29,035 nucleotides of DNA from a virus. The DNA lies in the IMG/VR virus record IMGVR_UViG_3300037493_001285, positions 1 to 29,035 of that record; one strand, given 5' to 3'. This document shows, piece by piece, positions 23,432 through 29,035 of the stretch. Below the pieces are notes generated by a model. It was not told the DNA's origin. It was given only the letters and a program-made list of their open reading frames with translations, and searched no databases. How positions within the stretch are numbered: the stretch's first letter is position 1; every line of letters begins with the position of its first letter. The translations under genes were made by a program, and so were the position numbers.

Positions 23432-23539
23432 TTCAGAGGTAGTAGCCTGAATGGATTAAAAAAAATTGTCGCCCTATGGTGACTGCGAGACCGAGATTAA
23501 TTCAAGGTCGCTACTACCGCAGTCTTCATAGGGCTTTTT
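23432..23539 (+). ncRNA. Structured RNA with candidate pseudoknot and terminator
   Basis: No gene lies in this gap. P1 is a 7-bp hairpin (23430-23436 with 23447-23453) with a 10-nt loop. Nine loop bases (GGTAGTAGC, 23438-23446) are perfectly complementary to 23510-23518 (GCTACTACC). After an A-rich linker comes a long helix: GCCCTATG (23471-23478) with CATAGGGC (23527-23534), and GACTGC (23481-23486) with GCAGTC (23519-23524). Inside it is a small GACC/GGTC stem (23489-23492 with 23506-23509). Five T follow the helix (23535-23539), making it a terminator. The pairing of the P1 loop to the strand beside the helix would form a pseudoknot. With the upstream promoter, this looks like an independent RNA of about 105 nt. 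It matches no RNA family I know, though a leader or attenuator for 23553 is possible. Confidence 0.7.
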
Positions 23540-23552
23540 AATTCTAAATATT

Positions 23553-23882
23553 ATGACAACAAATCTTGAAAAAATGACTAAGTGGGAAGTTCAAAAGGCA
23601 ACTTTCCTAATCTTAATGGCAAAGGATTTAGAAATGGATATCCATTGCTATGGTGAATTGGATGTAAACCAAAATAGTGGATATACCTATTTATGGCTGG
23701 AAGATTATGACTTTACTCTTTATCTTCCTATTAATTGTGATTTGAAAAGAGAGGAAGTTTATGTATTGTGGACAAACCATCATACTGGTGAAGAGATAGA
23801 AGAATCATTAGATGAATTTAATGATTTGCAAGACATTAATGAATGGGTAAAAAAATTAGAAAATGAACATGGACTCTCGTAA
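23553..23882 (+). CDS. Small acidic hypothetical protein
   Basis: A 109-aa acidic protein (many Asp and Glu). It is alpha/beta: an N-terminal helix (KWEVQKATFLILMAKDLEMD), strands (YTYLWLEDYDFTLYLPI), and an acidic C-terminal helix (EEIEESLDEFNDLQDINEW). No family or catalytic motif. Acidic small phage proteins sometimes mimic DNA, but nothing here proves it. It starts 13 bases after the RNA terminator, so its expression may depend on read-through. It overlaps the next gene by 20 bases. Confidence 0.5.
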   Translation: MTTNLEKMTKWEVQKATFLILMAKDLEMDIHCYGELDVNQNSGYTYLWLEDYDFTLYLPINCDLKREEVYVLWTNHHTGEEIEESLDEFNDLQDINEWVKKLENEHGLS

Positions 23883-24501
23883 TACTTGCATCTTTTATCG
23901 TTCAATGTTTGAATCAATAAAAGAACTACCTAAAGAGAATCAGGCTGAGTTATACAATGCCATCTTTGAATACTCATTAGACTTTGTTGAACCATCATTA
24001 AGTGGTCTATCATTAACTATATGGAGACTCATAAGACCAGTATTGGAGAAAGGTAATACTAACTATATCAATGGAAGTAAACCAAAATCAAAGCAAACAA
24101 TAAGCGAATCAGAAGCGAAAGTTAAGCGAAATGAAAGCGAAAGCCAAGCCTATAAGGATAAGGATAAAGATAAGGATGAAGATATAGATAAGGATAAAGT
24201 TATTAGTGCTAAAGCAACATCATTCAAGTATTATAATCATCAAGACCTAATCAACCAAATGAAACCACTAATAGATAAGTTTGGCAAAGATACTTGTAAT
24301 GCTTTCTACTCTTATTGGTCTGAGCCATTAGCCAATGGTAAGATGAGATTGACTAATGAGAAGGCTTGGGATACACATAGAAGGTTATCATCTTGGAAAC
24401 AAAGAGAGAAACAACCTAATAACAACTTTGTCAAACAACCACAACCAGTATTCAATCGTTCATCTCAAGGTCAGAAATATGTAGGTGACGATGTAATCTA
24501 A
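23863..24501 (+). CDS. DUF6291-like probable replication initiator
   Basis: A 212-aa protein. The N-terminal 65 residues (CIFYRSMFESIKELPKENQA, then ELYNAIFEYSLDF and LTIWRLIRPVLEKGN) fit the DUF6291-type helical domain of phage and mobile-element replication proteins. Residues 70-112 are a low-complexity linker: Ser/Glu/Lys-rich, then KDKDKDKDEDIDKDK. The C-terminal part (about 115-212) is helical (FYSYWSEPLANGKMRLTNEK, RLSSWKQREK), like the helicase-loading end of replisome organisers. The linker DNA holds phased iteron-like repeats (24091-24152) and an A/T-rich hexamer repeat, as in phage lambda, where the origin lies in the O gene. It precedes the helicase gene by two genes. Function inferred from these features. 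Confidence 0.6.
   Translation: MNMDSRNTCIFYRSMFESIKELPKENQAELYNAIFEYSLDFVEPSLSGLSLTIWRLIRPVLEKGNTNYINGSKPKSKQTISESEAKVKRNESESQAYKDKDKDKDEDIDKDKVISAKATSFKYYNHQDLINQMKPLIDKFGKDTCNAFYSYWSEPLANGKMRLTNEKAWDTHRRLSSWKQREKQPNNNFVKQPQPVFNRSSQGQKYVGDDVI
24091..24156 (+). repeat. Six phased 11-bp iteron-like repeats
   Basis: AAGC-led units start at 24091, 24102, 24113, 24124, 24135 and 24146, exactly 11 bp apart. The middle four are AAGCGAA; the outer two are AAGCAAA and AAGCCTA. Eleven is not a multiple of 3, so the units fall in all three codon phases, and the repetition is held at DNA level. The spacing puts them on one face of the helix, as protein-binding iterons do. Confidence 0.8.
24151..24201 (+). 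repeat. A/T-rich GATAAG-type hexamer repeat
   Basis: Directly after the iteron-like array lies an in-frame hexamer repeat (AAGGAT / AAAGAT variants) coding the KDKDKDKD linker. Very A/T-rich and purine-biased on this strand, it could be the duplex-unwinding element of an origin, or simply a charged linker. Confidence 0.6.
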
Positions 24502-24505
24502 AATT

Positions 24506-25318
24506 ATGAAAACTATAAACTCACTATCAGGCGGTAAAACATCATCATATATGGCTTACCATTACCCAGCAGATTATAATATATTTTCTTTAGTCACTAT
24601 CGAAAATGTTAGATGTTCACCTAATGACAAAGGTCTTATTAAAATTATCTCAGATAAGATTGGCAAAGAATTTATTGCTACTGCAGAAGATGATAAGACA
24701 CTTGTTGTCATTTTAGAACTTGAGCAGTTAATAGGTCAAGAAATCATATGGGTAAGTGGTAACACGTTTGATTCAATAATAAATAAAAAAAAAATATTGC
24801 CTAATTCATTGACAAGGTTCTGTACATCAGAAATGAAAATGAGACCTATTTGGGATTGGTGGTATAAAAATATTAATGAAAAGATTAAAATGGGTATTGG
24901 TTACCGATGGGATGAAATGGAAAGAGCCGAAAGACTAACTAACACATTTAAAGGAATAGTAGGTAAATCAAGCAACGGAAGGAATAAATGGAAAGAGATT
25001 GAATGGAGGCAAGGATATTTTCCACTAATTGAAAATAAGATAACACACTTACCAGTTAAATTATGGGCAAACTCAACCAGTCTTGAATTTCCAAGTGATA
25101 GTAATTGTGTAGGGTGTTTCCACAAATCTAAGGAACAACTAAGAAAAAACTATGAAGACAACCAACAAAAAATGCAATGGTTCATTGACCAAGAAGCTAA
25201 ATATAAAAGCACTTGGAAAAATGGAATGAGTTACAAAAACATATCTAAGTTAGGGTTGCAACTTGATTTTAATTATGGTGGAGGTGCTGGGTGTCAAGGT
25301 GGATTCTGCACCGATTAA
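24506..25318 (+). CDS. PP-loop ATPase of the PAPS-reductase/DndC type
   Basis: A 270-aa protein beginning with the N-type ATP pyrophosphatase P-loop LSGGKTSSYMA (SGGKTS, residues 8-13). Further family-like segments are RFCTSEMKMRP (105-114) and NCVGCFHKSKEQLRKN. Cys106, Cys201-x2-Cys204 and a C-terminal pair (Cys263-x4-Cys268, in GAGCQGGFCTD) could hold an iron-sulfur cluster, as in DndC and some tRNA thiolases. Such enzymes activate a substrate with ATP or handle sulfur. Phage versions are common; their substrate is mostly unknown. A role in nucleic-acid modification is possible. It sits between the probable initiator and the helicase. No dndB, D or E gene is nearby, so classical phosphorothioation is not supported. 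Confidence 0.72.
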   Translation: MKTINSLSGGKTSSYMAYHYPADYNIFSLVTIENVRCSPNDKGLIKIISDKIGKEFIATAEDDKTLVVILELEQLIGQEIIWVSGNTFDSIINKKKILPNSLTRFCTSEMKMRPIWDWWYKNINEKIKMGIGYRWDEMERAERLTNTFKGIVGKSSNGRNKWKEIEWRQGYFPLIENKITHLPVKLWANSTSLEFPSDSNCVGCFHKSKEQLRKNYEDNQQKMQWFIDQEAKYKSTWKNGMSYKNISKLGLQLDFNYGGGAGCQGGFCTD

Positions 25319-25338
25319 AAAAATAATTCATAAATGTA

Positions 25339-25368
25339 TTGCGTAATCAAAATATAATTGCATATTTG
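25339..25368 (+). promoter_or_regulatory. Promoter for the helicase unit
   Basis: TTG (25339-25341), a 19-nt spacer and CATATTTG (25361-25368, one mismatch to TAnnTTTG). ATCAAAA lies in the spacer (25346-25352). The leader of about 25 nt is A-rich and ends AAACACTATG. Confidence 0.5.
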
Positions 25369-25400
25369 CCTATAATTAAATCACTAAAAAAACAAACACT

Positions 25401-25583
25401 ATGAGAAAATTCGCAAAGTACCAACAGAATCTATGTCACGATTATGAATTCATTTATTCATACAAAACTAAAGTAGCTAAGATAACAGACGATGGTGTTG
25501 TTAAATTAGGCTACTGGTCTATGACAACATCAAAGCATATAAATTATGCTGCTAAGGAATTAAATTCATACGTAAGACAATGA
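25401..25583 (+). CDS. Small conserved-looking protein before helicase
   Basis: A 60-aa protein behind its own promoter. Basic, with YQQNLCHDYEFIYSYKTKVA and a Trp-containing YWSMTTSKHINYAAKELN end, a phrase I associate with small Bacteroidetes phage proteins. It overlaps the helicase gene by ATGA. Function unknown; the coupling suggests a link to replication. Confidence 0.55.
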   Translation: MRKFAKYQQNLCHDYEFIYSYKTKVAKITDDGVVKLGYWSMTTSKHINYAAKELNSYVRQ

Positions 25584-26971
25584 TGACTAACCCACAACAA
25601 GCACTCATAGGTATTCTGATGACTGGTGAGACACATCAGGAACTAATACCACAACTTGGTGAGCATCTCTTCAATGAGGTGCTTACCTCAAGGTGTTATG
25701 TAGTAATCAAGAAAACGATTGACAAAGGACTTACTCCTAACATAGTCAATTTCTTTATGACTGCTAAGGACATTGATAAGTTCACACCTAAAGAAATATC
25801 TGAAATAGTTACTTGGTCAAACAACTTGACCTATAATGAACCAGTTAACGAATACATTGCCATACTTAAAGATAATCACATCAAGAGGTCAATAGCATCA
25901 ATTGTAACTGAGCAGTCATTAGGTCTTGTTAATACTGATGGTTTCACAACTGCTACATCAATCATCAAATCATTAACTGATTTACTTGATACTGGTTCTA
26001 ACTCTGATAATATTATTGACCTTTCACAATTGACTAATGAAGAACGTGAATCATATTACAGAAGAGCAGCACTAACATTATCTGGTAAGACTACTGGACT
26101 TGAGACTGGGTTAAAGTCACTTAATAAGTTTACTGGTGGATTCCATCCCGAATTCATAATTATTGCTGGTAGACCATCAATGGGTAAGACTGCACTTGCA
26201 CTATTTCACGGAATGAAAAGTGGTGAGGCTGGAATCTATTTTAATCTTGAGATGAATAAGAGCCAACTATGTCAAAGGTTAATACTACAAGAGGCTGGTG
26301 ACTCAATACATTCTTCAAGACTCAGAGACGGCAATCTTAGTCAATCTGAACTGCACTCATTTGAAAAGACCATTGGCAGCATTGAGAAAGCACCATTTCT
26401 AATCTATGACAAAGCAAGGTGTGGAGTCCACGAGGCAATAAGGGTAATGAAGAGAGAGCATCGTAAAGGAAGATGCAAGTGGGCAATTATTGACTATCTT
26501 CAATTGATGACCATAGAAGGCTTTAAAGGAGGTAATCGTGAAGCAGAGGTAGCTGAGATAAGTAGAACATTAAAAGCAGCACAGAAAGAACTTGGAATAC
26601 CAATTATAGCATTAGCACAATTGAGTAGGGAGGTAGAAAAAAGAGCAGATAAAAAACCAATATTATCTGACTTGAGAGAATCAGGGTCATTAGAGCAAGA
26701 TGCTGATAGTGTAGCCTTTGTTTGGAGACCATCATACTATGGATTGAATGATGATGATGGTAACCCATACACCAATCACATCTTCTATCTATTTGAGAAA
26801 CATCGTCAAGGTGCAACGGGTGTAGTTGAGTTCAGACATTCACCAAATATGACCAACTTTACAGATGTTACCACTCACGAGATTGGTAGTACATTTTTAC
26901 CTCAACCTAAAGACCTAAGACATTATGCAGACAAAGACTGGGATAAAGAAACCGACCATACACCTTTCTGA
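25580..26971 (+). CDS. dnaB-like: Replicative DNA helicase, DnaB type
   Basis: A 463-aa hexameric helicase of the usual DnaB length. The N-terminal helical domain (NPQQALIGILMTGETHQELI and onwards to about 110) is followed by a linker and the RecA-like core: Walker A GRPSMGKTA (197-205), Walker B WAIIDYLQLM (301-310), LAQLSREVEKRADKKP (345-360) and DLRESGSLEQDADSVAFVWR (364-383), which carries the conserved glutamine/arginine-finger region. It unwinds DNA at the phage fork. The ATG overlaps the previous stop (ATGA); the second ATG at 25583 is an equal start. No primase is seen in the window. Confidence 0.93.
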   Translation: MMTNPQQALIGILMTGETHQELIPQLGEHLFNEVLTSRCYVVIKKTIDKGLTPNIVNFFMTAKDIDKFTPKEISEIVTWSNNLTYNEPVNEYIAILKDNHIKRSIASIVTEQSLGLVNTDGFTTATSIIKSLTDLLDTGSNSDNIIDLSQLTNEERESYYRRAALTLSGKTTGLETGLKSLNKFTGGFHPEFIIIAGRPSMGKTALALFHGMKSGEAGIYFNLEMNKSQLCQRLILQEAGDSIHSSRLRDGNLSQSELHSFEKTIGSIEKAPFLIYDKARCGVHEAIRVMKREHRKGRCKWAIIDYLQLMTIEGFKGGNREAEVAEISRTLKAAQKELGIPIIALAQLSREVEKRADKKPILSDLRESGSLEQDADSVAFVWRPSYYGLNDDDGNPYTNHIFYLFEKHRQGATGVVEFRHSPNMTNFTDVTTHEIGSTFLPQPKDLRHYADKDWDKETDHTPF

Positions 26972-27080
26972 GCAATTACCTTGTGAGTTCAACTACTATG
27001 AGATAAGAGGTGGTAAGTGCGAATTTGCAAAAGTGTATCATGGAAAGATACATTGCACAAACAAAAATTGTAAAACATAA
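26925..27080 (+). CDS. Small Cys4 zinc-ribbon-like protein
   Basis: A 51-aa frame that starts inside the helicase gene (ATG 26925, 47-base overlap) and fills the following gap. The sequence MQTKTGIKKPTIHLSEQLPC then EFNYYEIRGGKCEFAKVYHG and KIHCTNKNCKT has four Cys (20, 32, 44, 49) in two pairs and a basic end, as in tiny zinc-binding phage proteins. It has no ATG nearer the gap. The fit to the gap, the Cys pattern and the amino-acid composition argue for a real gene; it has no assigned function. Confidence 0.6.
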   Translation: MQTKTGIKKPTIHLSEQLPCEFNYYEIRGGKCEFAKVYHGKIHCTNKNCKT

Positions 27081-27100
27081 TCAAATCTTACCTATATTTG
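27068..27100 (+). promoter_or_regulatory. Promoter giving a nearly leaderless mRNA
   Basis: TTG (27068-27070), a 22-nt spacer and a perfect TATATTTG (27093-27100). The ATG of the next gene follows after only 6 nt, so the mRNA would start at or next to the start codon. ATCAAA (27080-27085) lies in the spacer. Confidence 0.6.
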
Positions 27101-27106
27101 TAGGCT

Positions 27107-27316
27107 ATGGAACAAATAAAGAAAGAAAATAGAGGTGGCAAAAGAATAGGTGCTGGTCACCCATTCAAATATGGTGAACGTACAATTAGTATCACATTTC
27201 GCATACCAACATCACACAAGGCACTAATCAAAGCAATGGTCAAAGAATACCTTGATAAGGTTAGTAATGAATACAAATCAAGTAAACCAACTAAATCTGA
27301 ACATTATGGCTGCTGA
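27107..27316 (+). CDS. Small basic DNA-binding-like protein
   Basis: A 69-aa protein with the N-terminal NRGGKRIGAGHPFKYGERTI, the GGKRxGAGxP phrase found at the start of many phage and plasmid DNA-binding proteins, then a strand (ISITFRIP) and a helix (SHKALIKAMVKEYLDKV), an arrangement like ribbon-helix-helix repressors. It may bind DNA as a dimer. It is the first gene behind the promoter at 27068, so it may be a regulator. Overlaps the next gene by 11 bases. Confidence 0.6.
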   Translation: MEQIKKENRGGKRIGAGHPFKYGERTISITFRIPTSHKALIKAMVKEYLDKVSNEYKSSKPTKSEHYGC

Positions 27317-27524
27317 ACAATCAAGCATTGAACTAATTTTTGAAAAACAAAACGAACTTAATATAGATGATTTCATCTTATGGCTCAATAGCAACTACGA
27401 TGAACTCAAGTCTCAGCATAAGATGGAAGTGATGGGTGCTTATGAGATGGGTCAAGAAGATAATGAAAATTATGGCTATTCATCTACTGGTTCATTAAAT
27501 CATTATATTCAATTCTATGGATAG
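27306..27524 (+). CDS. Small helical hypothetical protein
   Basis: A 72-aa acidic protein from ATG 27306. An upstream ATG at 27252 would overlap the previous gene by 65 bases and add an unlikely peptide. Helical, with LNIDDFILWLNSNYDELKSQ and a Gly/Tyr-rich end. It has no recognised family. Its stop overlaps the next start by 8 bases. Confidence 0.5.
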   Translation: MAAEQSSIELIFEKQNELNIDDFILWLNSNYDELKSQHKMEVMGAYEMGQEDNENYGYSSTGSLNHYIQFYG

Positions 27525-27900
27525 CAACCTACTACTTATACCTTGTGCAATTGAATCAGTAGCTACAAGAAGAGATAAGACTCTAAAGGTAGTTATAGGT
27601 ACACAAGAACTATCTCCAGCGAAGGCAGCAGAGTTATTCAATCAATGGACATCAGGTGTAGGTGTGATGGCATTCAAAGGTGAATCATTCAATTACAATG
27701 ATGAAGAGTTACTCAAGTCAATCAAGATAGATGCAGAAGAGATGGGTTCTAAGACACCAAGTCAAAGGCTGAGGTCATGTCTTTATGTATTGTTTGAACG
27801 CAACCCCGAAGGCTACCAAGACTTCAATAACTATTACTCAGCAATGATGGATAAGTTCATTGATATGGTTAAGAAACGAATTGATACCTACCAACTATGA
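27517..27900 (+). CDS. Hypothetical phage protein, 127 aa
   Basis: A 127-aa protein. The first half has strands (DKTLKVVIGTQELSPAKAAE) and a helix; the second half is helical, with ERNPEGYQDFNNYYSAMMDK, then FIDMVKKRID. This ending is a phrase I associate with phage proteins of this phylum. Function unknown. It overlaps the Gp88-like gene by ATGA. Confidence 0.5.
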   Translation: MDSNLLLIPCAIESVATRRDKTLKVVIGTQELSPAKAAELFNQWTSGVGVMAFKGESFNYNDEELLKSIKIDAEEMGSKTPSQRLRSCLYVLFERNPEGYQDFNNYYSAMMDKFIDMVKKRIDTYQL

Positions 27901-28559
27901 ATCTACTAACTCAGAATAGTGATTTAAAAAAGTCAGGCATATTTGGTTGGACATTACCAGCACATTGGGTTACACTAACAGATGGTACAAAGTTTAATAC
28001 TTGCCCTAATGCTGGTGCTTGTGCTGCTTTTTGCTATGCTAAAAATGGTACTTACCTATTTAGTAATGTTCGAAAGGCTCACATTGAAAAGTTAGAACTC
28101 GTACTTAACAATCGTGAAGAGTGGAAGAGAATGATGGTTGATGAAATTAAGAAACCTAAGTACAAATCTAAATACATTCGTATACATGATGCTGGGGACT
28201 TCTTTAATGAACAATATGCTCAAGATTGGATTGATATAGCTACTGAGTGCAATGAGTCAATATTCTATACCTACACTAAAGAAGTGACAATGATGAAGCA
28301 ATTACAAAAGCCTGATAACTTCATTGTCATATACTCATTTGGTGGTAAGCAAGACCAGTATATCAATAAAGAAGTAGATAGGCACTCTGATGTATTTCCC
28401 GACTATGATGAAATGATTAGACTTGGTTATGTTGATATAGCAGAAGACGATAAACAAGCAGCCATTAATCCTAACCATAGAATTGGACTATATCGAAACA
28501 ATATCAAACACTTTATAAAAAAGATGGGTGCTAAAAAGTTTAGTGACTATCAAAAGTAA
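27897..28559 (+). CDS. Gp88-like protein with Cys cluster
   Basis: A 220-aa protein resembling the Gp88 family of phages (known from mycobacteriophages and others; function unknown). The key region is FNTCPNAGACAAFCYAKNG with Cys36-x5-Cys42-x3-Cys46, then a helix (NVRKAHIEKLELVLNNREEW), YIRIHDAGDFFN with a conserved-looking HDAGD (near 96-104), and a strand-helix pattern ending in a Lys-rich helix. The three-Cys cluster beside an alpha/beta barrel-like pattern resembles iron-sulfur enzymes such as radical-SAM relatives, but the CX3CX2C motif is absent, so this is only a guess. It overlaps the upstream gene by ATGA. Confidence 0.7.
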   Translation: MNLLTQNSDLKKSGIFGWTLPAHWVTLTDGTKFNTCPNAGACAAFCYAKNGTYLFSNVRKAHIEKLELVLNNREEWKRMMVDEIKKPKYKSKYIRIHDAGDFFNEQYAQDWIDIATECNESIFYTYTKEVTMMKQLQKPDNFIVIYSFGGKQDQYINKEVDRHSDVFPDYDEMIRLGYVDIAEDDKQAAINPNHRIGLYRNNIKHFIKKMGAKKFSDYQK

Positions 28560-28565
28560 TATACT

Positions 28566-28949
28566 ATGAACAAGACCCACACCATAATAGATTCAAATGG
28601 TAATAAAATAATTGCCTCTCACAAAGATTCAATCATAAATCTATCATTGATACTTGTAGATGGTAAGAAAAGAGCCATAGGTCAGATTGATAAGGTCAAA
28701 AGAACTCTTAGGCTGGTTAGGTCACGAGGTAAGCATCTGATGAGAGCCAATAACTCATATGGGATAAACTACTACCTGATTGAGAATGGTAACACATTTG
28801 ACCTAGTTGAGATAGTTGACGAACAGAATAGCTGGTTAGTATCTAAAGACTATCTGATAGAAAATTGCACAACTATGAACTTCAAGGCTCAAGGGTTTGA
28901 GTTACAGAAATTCATATCACTTGATAAATTAAATACATTTGCAATATGA
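28566..28949 (+). CDS. Hypothetical protein, 127 aa
   Basis: A 127-aa protein, basic in the first half (KRAIGQIDKVKRTLRLVRSR) and rich in strands, with a short Tyr-rich turn (NNSYGINYYLIENGNTFDLV). No family or catalytic motif. It starts 6 bases after the Gp88-like gene and overlaps the ParB-like gene by ATGA, so it belongs to the same unit. Confidence 0.5.
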   Translation: MNKTHTIIDSNGNKIIASHKDSIINLSLILVDGKKRAIGQIDKVKRTLRLVRSRGKHLMRANNSYGINYYLIENGNTFDLVEIVDEQNSWLVSKDYLIENCTTMNFKAQGFELQKFISLDKLNTFAI

Positions 28950-29035
28950 TTAAAACAAAGAGTGTAAAGATTAGTGAGGTAAAAGTAAATCCAAACAATC
29001 CACGACTTATCAGAGATGATAAATTTGCTAAATTG
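28946..29035 (+). CDS. ParB-like domain protein, 3' end outside window
   Basis: The first 30 codons of a gene that runs off the right edge; ATG 28946 overlaps the previous stop (ATGA). The peptide KSVKISEVKVNPNNPRLIRD then DKFAKL matches the start of ParB/Sulfiredoxin-like nuclease domains (strand, then NPxNPR with a conserved Arg). In phages such domains often begin DNA adenine methyltransferases or stand-alone regulators. Which one this is cannot be told from 30 residues. Confidence 0.65.
   Translation, partial: MIKTKSVKISEVKVNPNNPRLIRDDKFAKL

Noticed and set aside
23471-23534. tRNA gene (7-8 bp closing stem, TTCAA inside)
   Set aside because: Only 64 bases; the second stem stacks directly on the first, and there is no D, anticodon and T arm arrangement or CCA. 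The closing stem is a terminator.
23430-23539. Pistol ribozyme (hairpin loop pseudoknot plus A-rich linker)
   Set aside because: The pairing strand lies 3' of the inner stem rather than 5', the pseudoknot is longer and the conserved cleavage-site context is absent.
24091-24201. CRISPR array
   Set aside because: Units are 11 bp and 6 bp without spacers of CRISPR length, and lie inside a protein gene.
24506-25318. Part of a DNA phosphorothioation (dnd) system
   Set aside because: No dndB, dndD, dndE or cysteine desulfurase gene is present in the window.

Overview
The window reads as a contiguous piece of a tailed bacteriophage genome (or a close prophage relative) from a Bacteroidetes host, probably Flavobacterium-like. 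Four things point that way: very A/T-rich DNA; promoters of the Bacteroidetes type (TAnnTTTG at -7, with TTG or TTTG 16-23 nt upstream); almost no Shine-Dalgarno sequences, with A-rich leaders instead; and short C-terminal peptides and fibre motifs that I associate with phages of this phylum. Every gene I can support lies on the + strand. Many neighbours overlap by the 4-base ATGA or the TAATG type, so translation is probably coupled.

Layout: 1-4162 holds three virion genes: a large tail/baseplate-like protein cut by the left edge, a 555-aa virion protein, and a 179-aa probable structural protein with its own promoter. 4162-5699 holds a DXD glycosyltransferase and a SAM methyltransferase. 5783-12754 is the head module: portal with a Cys4 insert, MuF-like minor head protein, small overlapping gene, coiled-coil scaffold-like protein, major capsid protein and two neck/connector candidates. 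12751-16281 holds the fibre/adhesin genes. 16278-18863 is a lysis cassette (GH24 lysozyme, holin-like protein, membrane proteins, spanin-like protein) that also carries a PAS-HisKA protein. After a promoter region at 18864-19018, 19019-29035 is the replication/recombination/accessory module: SSB-like protein, RecB-type and VRR-NUC nucleases, a structured RNA, a DUF6291-like probable initiator, a PP-loop ATPase of the PAPS-reductase type, a DnaB-type helicase, a Gp88-like protein, and the start of a ParB-like gene cut by the right edge.

Four observations go beyond routine annotation. (1) The major capsid gene ends in a formal -1 slippery heptamer (A_AAC_CCA), then UAG, a 7-nt spacer and a stem-loop. 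The -1 frame stays open for 26 codons up to the terminator, and the resulting peptide resembles the C-terminus of the 1870-3537 protein. (2) The DUF6291-like gene contains six AAGC-led units at exactly 11-bp spacing, read in all three codon phases, followed by an A/T-rich hexamer repeat. This looks like an origin embedded in an initiator gene. (3) A roughly 105-nt RNA at 23432-23539 has its own promoter, a 9-bp loop-loop complementarity (a candidate pseudoknot) and a terminator helix. (4) A PAS-HisKA phosphoacceptor protein without an ATPase domain sits inside the lysis cassette.

Protein families were judged by eye from motifs and context. Names for virion proteins without catalytic motifs are tentative.
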